DNA of 64,000 bases from positions 574,015-638,014 of the forward strand of contig NZ_JAKZLB010000003.1 of NCBI RefSeq assembly GCF_022808865.1, in the 5' to 3' direction. The position numbers and the translations under genes are program-made. Shown piece after piece: positions 59,098 through 64,000 of the stretch. The DNA is from Geothrix oryzisoli (GTDB lineage Bacteria; Acidobacteriota; Holophagae; Holophagales; Holophagaceae). The notes below the pieces were generated by a model, which was not told the origin of the DNA, ran no database searches, and worked only from the letters and a program-made list of their open reading frames with translations. The stretch's first letter is position 1; every line of letters starts with the position of its first letter.

Positions 59098-59639
59098 CAG
59101 CAGGCCTCCACGGTCACGCCGTCTTCACCATCGATTTCCTTCAGCCGCACCGCCACTCGGTGGCCCGGGGGCACCTCCACCCGCAGACCTGCGAGGTCCG
59201 CCTGGATGGGCAGCTCCCGGCCGCTGCGGTCCGCCAGCACCAGGAGCATCACCCGGCGGGGGCGGCCATGGTCCAGCAGGGCGTCCAGGGCCGCGCGGAC
59301 GGTGCGGCCCGTGTAGAGCACGTCATCCACCAGCACGACGGTCCGCTCCTTCAGCGTGAAGGGGATCTCCGTGGGCCGGACGATGGGGCTGCCCACCATC
59401 TCGGTGAGGTCGTCGCGGTAGAGGGTGATGTCCAGGGAGCCCACGGGCACCGCGGCCCCGGTGCTCGCGCGGAGGAGGGTGGCCAGCCGCTCGGCCAGGG
59501 GCAGGCCCCGGGAGCGGATGCCCAGGAGCACCACTTCCTCCTCCGGTTGCAGGCGGGCCACCAGGTCCGCAGCCAGGCGCCGGAGGGTGGCTTCCAACTG
59601 GCCGGGGTCCATGGGGCAGGGGCCTTGGGCTTCGGGCAT
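59097..59639 (-). CDS. pyrR: Bifunctional PyrR regulator/uracil phosphoribosyltransferase
   Basis: 180 residues, type I phosphoribosyltransferase. PRPP-binding loop RTVVLVDDVLYTGRTVRAALDAL, preceded by the PyrR signature ITLYRDDLTEM. PyrR proteins attenuate pyr mRNA in response to UMP; some also make UMP from uracil. No clear PyrR anti-antiterminator loop was seen in the 206-bp region upstream. ATG 59639 has CCGGAGG four bases before it. First of the pyrR-pyrB-ORF6N-gpmI chain. Confidence 0.9.
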   Translation of the reverse strand: MPEAQGPCPMDPGQLEATLRRLAADLVARLQPEEEVVLLGIRSRGLPLAERLATLLRASTGAAVPVGSLDITLYRDDLTEMVGSPIVRPTEIPFTLKERTVVLVDDVLYTGRTVRAALDALLDHGRPRRVMLLVLADRSGRELPIQADLAGLRVEVPPGHRVAVRLKEIDGEDGVTVEAC

Positions 59640-59845
59640 GGAACCTCCGGGGGGCGCCCCCGCGGAGCGCGCACACGGGTTCAAGTCTAGCCGAGGCCGG
59701 TCCTGGGCCGGGGCCTTCCCCGCGCCGATTTGAGGCCGTTCCCAACCCGCCGCGGCGCGGTGACAATGCCGGAGGGTTCCCCATCGCCAGCCCGGGGCGG
59801 GGCTGTCCGACCCGAGCCCATGACCTGCCCCTTCCAGGAGACCCC

Positions 59846-60202
59846 GTGAAGATCCTCGTGGTGGACGATTCCCCGACGATGCGGCGCATCATCATCGGCA
59901 ACCTCGTCCGCATGGGCCACGCCGAGGTCGTGGAGGGCGAGAATGGCCGGGCTGGCCTGGAACAGGTCACCCGGGGTGGCGTCGACCTGATCATCACGGA
60001 CTGGGACATGCCCGAGATGGATGGGCTCGACTTCGTCAAGGCGGTGCGGGCCGGGGGGGGCGCCATGCCCATCCTCATGGTGACCACCCGCGCGGCCACG
60101 GAGGACATCCTCCAGGCGCTCCAGGCCGGCGCGAACACCTACGTGGTGAAACCGTTCACCCAGGAGTCCCTCAAGGCTAAGATCGACTCCCTCATCGGGT
60201 AG
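59846..60202 (+). CDS. Single-domain response regulator (CheY-like)
   Basis: 118 residues, only a receiver domain. Acidic pocket D7-D8, phosphoacceptor D52 (IITDWDMPEMDG), conserved T80 and K102 (YVVKPF). The final helices match CheY. GTG start with CCAGGAG. No kinase or chemotaxis gene lies next to it; 108 bp downstream is asnS. It may serve an unlinked kinase, such as the propeller kinase at 42681 that lacks a partner. Confidence 0.9.
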   Translation: MKILVVDDSPTMRRIIIGNLVRMGHAEVVEGENGRAGLEQVTRGGVDLIITDWDMPEMDGLDFVKAVRAGGGAMPILMVTTRAATEDILQALQAGANTYVVKPFTQESLKAKIDSLIG

Positions 60203-60310
60203 GATCGGCCCGCGGGCCAGCGCAAAAGCGGCCAGGGCCTGTCCAGGCGCCCCGGCCCTGGAGCCGGCCCGCCGCTCCGGGCACAATAGAGGTTTGGCCC
60301 TGGAGTCCCC

Positions 60311-61612
60311 GTGAGCAGCCAGCCCTTCACCGAAGTCCGATTCCTCGCCGGCCAGGTCGGCGAGACCGTCCGGCTGCGGGGCTGGGTCCGCAATGCCCGC
60401 ACCAGCAAGACGCGCTTCATCGAGCTGCGCGACGGCTCCGGCTTCGTCCAGTGCGTGGTGGGGGCCGCCGAGGCCGACCCCGCCAGCTACGAGCTGGCCG
60501 GGAAGCTCACCCAGGAAGCTGCCATCACGGTGACGGGCGTGGTGCAGCAGCACCCCAAGACCGGCCAGCCCGAGCTGCTGGTGAAGTCGCTGGAGCTCGT
60601 CGGCGGCAGCGCGGACTTCCCCATCACGCCCAAGGAGCACGGCACCGAGTTCCTGATGGAGAACCGCCACCTCTGGCTGCGCAGCAAGCGCCAGTGGGCC
60701 ATCCTGCGCATCCGCCACACCCTGGTGAAGGCCATCCGCGACTTCTTCGACGGCGACGGCTTCACCCTGCTGGATGCGCCCATCCTCACGCCCAGCGCCT
60801 GCGAGGGCACCAGCACCCTGTTCGGCACCGAGTACTTCCACGAGGGCATGGCCTTCCTCAGCCAGTCGGGCCAGCTCTACCAGGAGCCGGGCATCGCGGC
60901 CTTCGGCAAGGTCTACTGCTTCGGCCCCACCTTCCGGGCCGAGAAGAGCAAGACCCGGCGGCACCTCACGGAGTTCTGGATGGTGGAGCCCGAAGTGGCC
61001 TTCGCCCACCTGGACGACGTGATGGCCCTGGGTGAGCGCATGACCAAGTTCCTGATCCAGCGCGTGCTGGAGGGCCGCCAGGAGGAGCTGAAGATCCTCG
61101 AGCGCGACCTCGCGCCCCTGGAGACGGCCCTCGCCACCACCTTCGACCGCATGACCTACACCGAGGCCGTGGACAAGCTCAAGACCCTGGGCAGCGACAT
61201 CCAGTGGGGCGAGGACTTCGGCAACGACGACGAGACCATCCTCATGAACGCCACGGACCGGCCCCTCTGGGTGCACCGCTTCCCCAAGGCGTTCAAGGCC
61301 TTCTACATGGAACCCGATCCCCAGGATCCCCGCCTGGCCCTGGGCGCCGACCTGCTGGCCCCCGAAGGCTACGGCGAGGTCATCGGCGGCGGCGAGCGCG
61401 CCTCCAGCCTCCAGTACCTCCTGGACCAGATCGAGCACGAAGGCCTGACCCGCGCCGACTACGAGTGGTATCTGGACGTGCGCAAGTACGGCAGCGTCCC
61501 CCACGCCGGCTTCGGCATGGGCCTGGAGCGCGCCGTGGCCTGGATCTGCAAGCTGCCGCACGTGCGGGAGACCATCCCGTACCCGCGGATGATGGGGACG
61601 CTGAGGCCGTAG
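60311..61612 (+). CDS. asnS: Asparaginyl-tRNA synthetase
   Basis: 433 residues, class II synthetase. N-terminal OB fold ([25 protein letters not shown]), then catalytic motifs: motif 2 [24 protein letters not shown], and motif 3 [16 protein letters not shown]. AsnRS-type spacing and the dipeptides PF/ITP regions distinguish it from AspRS. GTG start, TGGAG upstream. The palindromic element with a terminator-like inner hairpin follows directly. Confidence 0.95.
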   Translation: MSSQPFTEVRFLAGQVGETVRLRGWVRNARTSKTRFIELRDGSGFVQCVVGAAEADPASYELAGKLTQEAAITVTGVVQQHPKTGQPELLVKSLELVGGSADFPITPKEHGTEFLMENRHLWLRSKRQWAILRIRHTLVKAIRDFFDGDGFTLLDAPILTPSACEGTSTLFGTEYFHEGMAFLSQSGQLYQEPGIAAFGKVYCFGPTFRAEKSKTRRHLTEFWMVEPEVAFAHLDDVMALGERMTKFLIQRVLEGRQEELKILERDLAPLETALATTFDRMTYTEAVDKLKTLGSDIQWGEDFGNDDETILMNATDRPLWVHRFPKAFKAFYMEPDPQDPRLALGADLLAPEGYGEVIGGGERASSLQYLLDQIEHEGLTRADYEWYLDVRKYGSVPHAGFGMGLERAVAWICKLPHVRETIPYPRMMGTLRP

Positions 61613-61620
61613 AAAAGACC

Positions 61621-61705
61621 TCCACGAAGGACACGAAGAAAGAATCTAAGGGCACCAAGATCGTCTCTTGGTGCCCTTGCTTTTTCCCTTCGTGTCCTTC
61701 GTGGA
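61621..61705 (+). terminator. Palindromic element containing the asnS terminator
   Basis: Outer arms TCCACGAAGGACACGAAG (61621-61638) and its complement (61688-61705) are perfect over 18 bp, and similarity continues outward. The inner hairpin AAGGGCACCAAGA/TCTTGGTGCCCTT (61648-61660, 61666-61678) is followed by GCTTTTT, a good rho-independent terminator. The arms are made of near-nonamers (CACGAAGGA, CACGAAG) like those of the element at 5798-5992. Confidence 0.75.
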
Positions 61706-61725
61706 GATCCTTTTCCGGAGGGGAG

Positions 61726-62004
61726 CTACAGCTGCATCACCACGCCAGGGAGCTTCTGGATCGCCTCCCGCAGGGGCGTCTCGGCTTGGCCGTGAGGCAG
61801 GGTGACCCAGAAGGTGTAGCTGATGAAGGAGCCCTTGCAGTTGGTGGTGTGCTGCTCGTCGCCCTCGGCCTGGGGGCCCAGGTGGGCGAGGATCAGCTCC
61901 ATGACCATGTCGGGGCGCAGTTCCTCCTGGCGCCCGATGATCTTCATGGGGATGCGGGTGGGGTAGGTGATCTCGGGGCGGCGGCAGGCTTCCATGGCTT
62001 CCAT
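61726..62004 (-). CDS. DUF493 family protein (YbeD-like)
   Basis: 92 residues. YPTRIPMKIIGRQEELRPDMVMELILAHLG fits the DUF493 ferredoxin-like fold. These small cytoplasmic proteins have no known function; some have regulatory roles. Start ATG 62004; ATG 61995 is a second candidate with GGAAGCC upstream. It is transcribed convergent to asnS and divergent from the decarboxylase. Confidence 0.78.
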   Translation of the reverse strand: MEAMEACRRPEITYPTRIPMKIIGRQEELRPDMVMELILAHLGPQAEGDEQHTTNCKGSFISYTFWVTLPHGQAETPLREAIQKLPGVVMQL

Positions 62005-62041
62005 CTTACCGTTTGCTAGGCTGGAGGGTCGGAGGACCGCC

Positions 62042-63478
62042 GTGCTGGATCGTCTGAAGGACCTGGAAACGCAGTCCCGGAGGCTGGATCCCGGCGCGGA
62101 GGCGCGGGCGGCCCTGTGGGAGGCCTCCCGGGCCTACGGCGAGGCCTTCCTCGGCGCCTTGCCGGAGGCTCCTGCCTTCGTGCAGAAGGAGCGGCCCGGC
62201 GCGGGCCTGGCGGACTTCCCCATCCCCGAGGCGGGGCGGCCCTTCCCCAGCATCCTCGACACCCTGGCCGAACAGGTGGATGGCGTGGGGGCCAACGGGG
62301 CCTCGGGCCGCCACCTGGCCTTCATTCCGCCCTCGTCGCTCTTCGCGGGCGCCCTGGGCGACCTGCTGGCGGCGCTCACCAACCGCTACGCGGCCTACTT
62401 CTTCGCCGGGCCTGGGGCCGTGCGGATGGAGAACCAGGTGATCGCCTGGCTGGCCAAGGAGATGGGCCTGCCCGAGGGCAGCTCGGGCAACCTGGCGGCG
62501 GGGGGCAGCATGGCCCACCTGGTGGGCCTCTGCACGGCCCGGGAGGCCGCGGGGCTCAAGGCGGCGGACTACCCGAAGGCCTGCGTGTACCTGTCGGACC
62601 AGGCCCACCACTGCCTCGTGAAGGCCCTCCGCGTGGCGGGCATGGGCGAGGCGCCCGTCCGGGAGATTCCCACGGACGGGGACTTCCGCCTGCGGCCCGA
62701 GGCGCTGGAGACCGCCATCCAGGCGGACCTGCGCGCCGGGCTCCGCCCCTGGCTCCTGGTGCCCACGGCCGGCACCACCAACACCGGGGCGGTGGATCCC
62801 CTGGAGGCCTGCGCGGACCTCGCCGAGCGGCATGGCCTGTGGCTGCACACGGACGGGGCCTACGGGGCCGCCTTCGCCCTGACAGACCTGGGGAAGGCCG
62901 CCCTTCGGGGCCTGGATCGCAGCGACAGCCTGGTGCTGGACCCCCACAAGGGGCTCTTCGCACCCCTGGGGCTGGGGGCCCTGCTCACGCGCCACCTGGA
63001 CCCCCTGCGGAAGGCCCACGCCTTCCAGGCCGACTACCTGCCCTCGCCGCCGGAGGACCTGGAGGAGCTGAGCCCCTCGGAGACCACCCTGGAGTTCAGC
63101 AAGCACGCCCGGGCCCTGCGTCTGTGGCTGCCCCTGCAGCTCCACGGGGTGGCGGCCTTCCGGGCCGCGCTGGAGGAGAAGCTCCTTCTGGCCCGGTACG
63201 CCTACCAACGGCTCCAGGCGATGCCCGGCGTGGACCCCGGCCCCGCGCCCCAGCTGAGCGTCCTGGCCTTCCGATTCCAGCCCCGGGCCGGCGACGCGGA
63301 CGCCTTCAACCGGGCCCTGCTCCAGCGCCTCACGGCGGCAGGCCGGGTCTTCCTCAGCGGCACGAAGCTGAATGGCGTCTTCCATCTGCGCCTGGCCATC
63401 CTCGCCGCCCGCACCCACAAGGACCAGGTGGACGAAGCCCTGGACCTGCTCCAATCGGAAGCGGCCAGGTTGGCCTGA
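62042..63478 (+). CDS. Group II pyridoxal-phosphate-dependent decarboxylase
   Basis: 478 residues, aromatic-L-amino-acid/glutamate decarboxylase family. The PLP lysine is about K303 in VLDPHKGLFAPLG, with HTDGAYGAAF supplying the aspartate and TAGTTNTGAVDPLEACADLA the phosphate side. The substrate cannot be told: tyrosine, tryptophan, DOPA or a cysteine-type amino acid are possible. GTG 62042 is chosen for the GGAGG site seven bases upstream; the longer in-frame ATG at 61967 would overlap DUF493. The gene is alone, followed convergent by the HU gene. Confidence 0.85.
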   Translation: MLDRLKDLETQSRRLDPGAEARAALWEASRAYGEAFLGALPEAPAFVQKERPGAGLADFPIPEAGRPFPSILDTLAEQVDGVGANGASGRHLAFIPPSSLFAGALGDLLAALTNRYAAYFFAGPGAVRMENQVIAWLAKEMGLPEGSSGNLAAGGSMAHLVGLCTAREAAGLKAADYPKACVYLSDQAHHCLVKALRVAGMGEAPVREIPTDGDFRLRPEALETAIQADLRAGLRPWLLVPTAGTTNTGAVDPLEACADLAERHGLWLHTDGAYGAAFALTDLGKAALRGLDRSDSLVLDPHKGLFAPLGLGALLTRHLDPLRKAHAFQADYLPSPPEDLEELSPSETTLEFSKHARALRLWLPLQLHGVAAFRAALEEKLLLARYAYQRLQAMPGVDPGPAPQLSVLAFRFQPRAGDADAFNRALLQRLTAAGRVFLSGTKLNGVFHLRLAILAARTHKDQVDEALDLLQSEAARLA

Positions 63479-63522
63479 TCAAAGCCTCTTCCGCCGCGCC
63501 ACGCGCCGGCGTGGCGCGCGGG

Positions 63523-63798
63523 CTACCCGACCTCGATCTCCCGCAGGTCCTTCCCGGGCTTGAAGCGGATGCTCTTGCCCTTGGGGATCTGGACGCTGGC
63601 GCCGGTCTTGATGTTCCGGCCCATGCCGCGCTTGCGGGGGCGGGGCTCGAAGACGCCGAAACCGCGGATCTCGATGCGGTGGCCGTTCAGGAGGGCATCC
63701 TTGAGGCGCTCCGTGAGGAGGTCCACCACCTGGAGGGCGGTGGCGCGGGAGCAGGGGTGGACTTTCATCAACGAATTGGCGATGTCGATCTTGATCAT
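63523..63798 (-). CDS. HU-family DNA-binding protein
   Basis: 91 residues. HU/IHF fold: N-terminal helices (IANSLMKVHPCSRATALQVVDLLTERLKDALL) and the beta arm (RIEIRGFGVFEPRPRKRGMGRNIKTG) with the Pro-containing tip. HU dimers bend and compact DNA. It fits the HU/IHF superfamily, but alpha or beta type is not assigned. The short gap to the decarboxylase is only 44 bp. Confidence 0.92.
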   Translation of the reverse strand: MIKIDIANSLMKVHPCSRATALQVVDLLTERLKDALLNGHRIEIRGFGVFEPRPRKRGMGRNIKTGASVQIPKGKSIRFKPGKDLREIEVG

Positions 63799-63856
63799 CT
63801 GCGACCTCGGGCCATGGGAGTGGGAGAGCCAGGATAAGGGATAAGGGGAAGAGTAG

Positions 63857-64000
63857 CTAGCGGGCCAGCGTGATTTTTACGTCCGTGGACTGGGGCATGG
63901 CCATGGGCATGCCCGGCGCGGGCGGGTGGACCTGGGGGGGCTGCCCCCCGCCTTCCCGGCCGGTGCCCTGGGCGATGGACATGCTGCGCTCCATGTTGGC
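63857..64000 (-). CDS. C-terminal end of an unidentified protein (cut by the window edge)
   Basis: 47 codons and a stop are visible; the gene continues past position 64000. The visible tail is Pro/Met/Gly-rich (PPQVHPPAPGMPMAMPQ) and ends TDVKITLAR. I do not recognise it. Codon usage looks normal for the window. Confidence 0.5.
   Translation of the reverse strand, partial: ANMERSMSIAQGTGREGGGQPPQVHPPAPGMPMAMPQSTDVKITLAR

Noticed and set aside
59640-59845. PyrR attenuator in the pyrR leader
   Set aside because: No terminator/antiterminator pair or PyrR binding loop could be drawn; only GC-rich hairpin near the ribosome-binding site.

Overview
This window looks like a stretch of chromosome from a GC-rich (about 70%) Gram-negative bacterium. 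Outer-membrane proteins (OmpW, DUF3187 and DUF3373 types), menaquinone biosynthesis, cytochrome bd, a periplasmic molybdenum oxidoreductase, a DUF4242 protein and sensors with a C-terminal Cys-motif together suggest the Acidobacteriota, probably class Holophagae (Geothrix-like). That assignment is an inference from gene content and style; there is no rRNA gene here to prove it.

Layout. 0.1-5 kb: tsaB-rimI, then an Rrf2 regulator in front of cydAB, then an OmpW-type porin. 5-11.7 kb: minus-strand accessory genes (diiron-type metallo-beta-lactamase-fold protein, cupin, DUF4242 protein, B12-binding radical SAM enzyme, SAM methyltransferase, small ferredoxin-fold protein, orphan DNA methyltransferase). 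Two of these units sit behind nearly superimposable 76-bp promoter/leader modules. 11.7-17.5 kb: NtrY-like kinase, a membrane protein with a C-terminal Cys4 module, NAD-dependent epimerase, apt-acyP-surE. 17.5-22.7 kb: a 272-bp palindromic element, then ECF sigma factor, anti-sigma-like protein and a VIT/VWA protein, then a lipoprotein form of protein-isoaspartate methyltransferase. 22.7-30.2 kb: a complete RND tripartite efflux operon with its TetR regulator, a 10% GC island, and a second TetR gene. 30.3-33.8 kb: DUF3187 outer-membrane protein, tandem repeats next to tRNA-Pro(GGG), a MerR-like gene with an unusual leader ORF, and an NtrX-like regulator.

33.8-40.3 kb is a respiratory operon read leftward: c-type cytochrome, DUF3373 porin, then PsrA/PsrB/PsrC-type molybdopterin oxidoreductase and a TorD-type chaperone. 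Across a divergent control region lie a thioredoxin-like [2Fe-2S] ferredoxin and the molybdenum-cofactor genes mobA and moaA, so cofactor supply and enzyme are neighbours. 42.7-49.3 kb: a beta-propeller sensor kinase, tatD, a secreted unknown protein and a FecR-domain protein with a long Arg/Pro-rich tail. 49.4-53.8 kb: two paralogous acyl-CoA dehydrogenases flanking menG/ubiE. 53.9-59.6 kb: an ATPase, a PAS sensor with the same Cys4 tail, then gpmI, an ORF6N protein, pyrB and pyrR; the last four are linked by ATGA overlaps. 59.8-64 kb: a CheY-like receiver, asnS, a terminator-bearing palindromic element, a DUF493 protein, a group II PLP decarboxylase, an HU protein and a truncated gene at the edge.

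No CRISPR array, transposase, integrase or prophage block was seen. The most unusual signals are non-coding: the duplicated promoter/leader modules, the palindromic elements, the tRNA-linked repeats and the leader ORF that repeats the start of the next gene.
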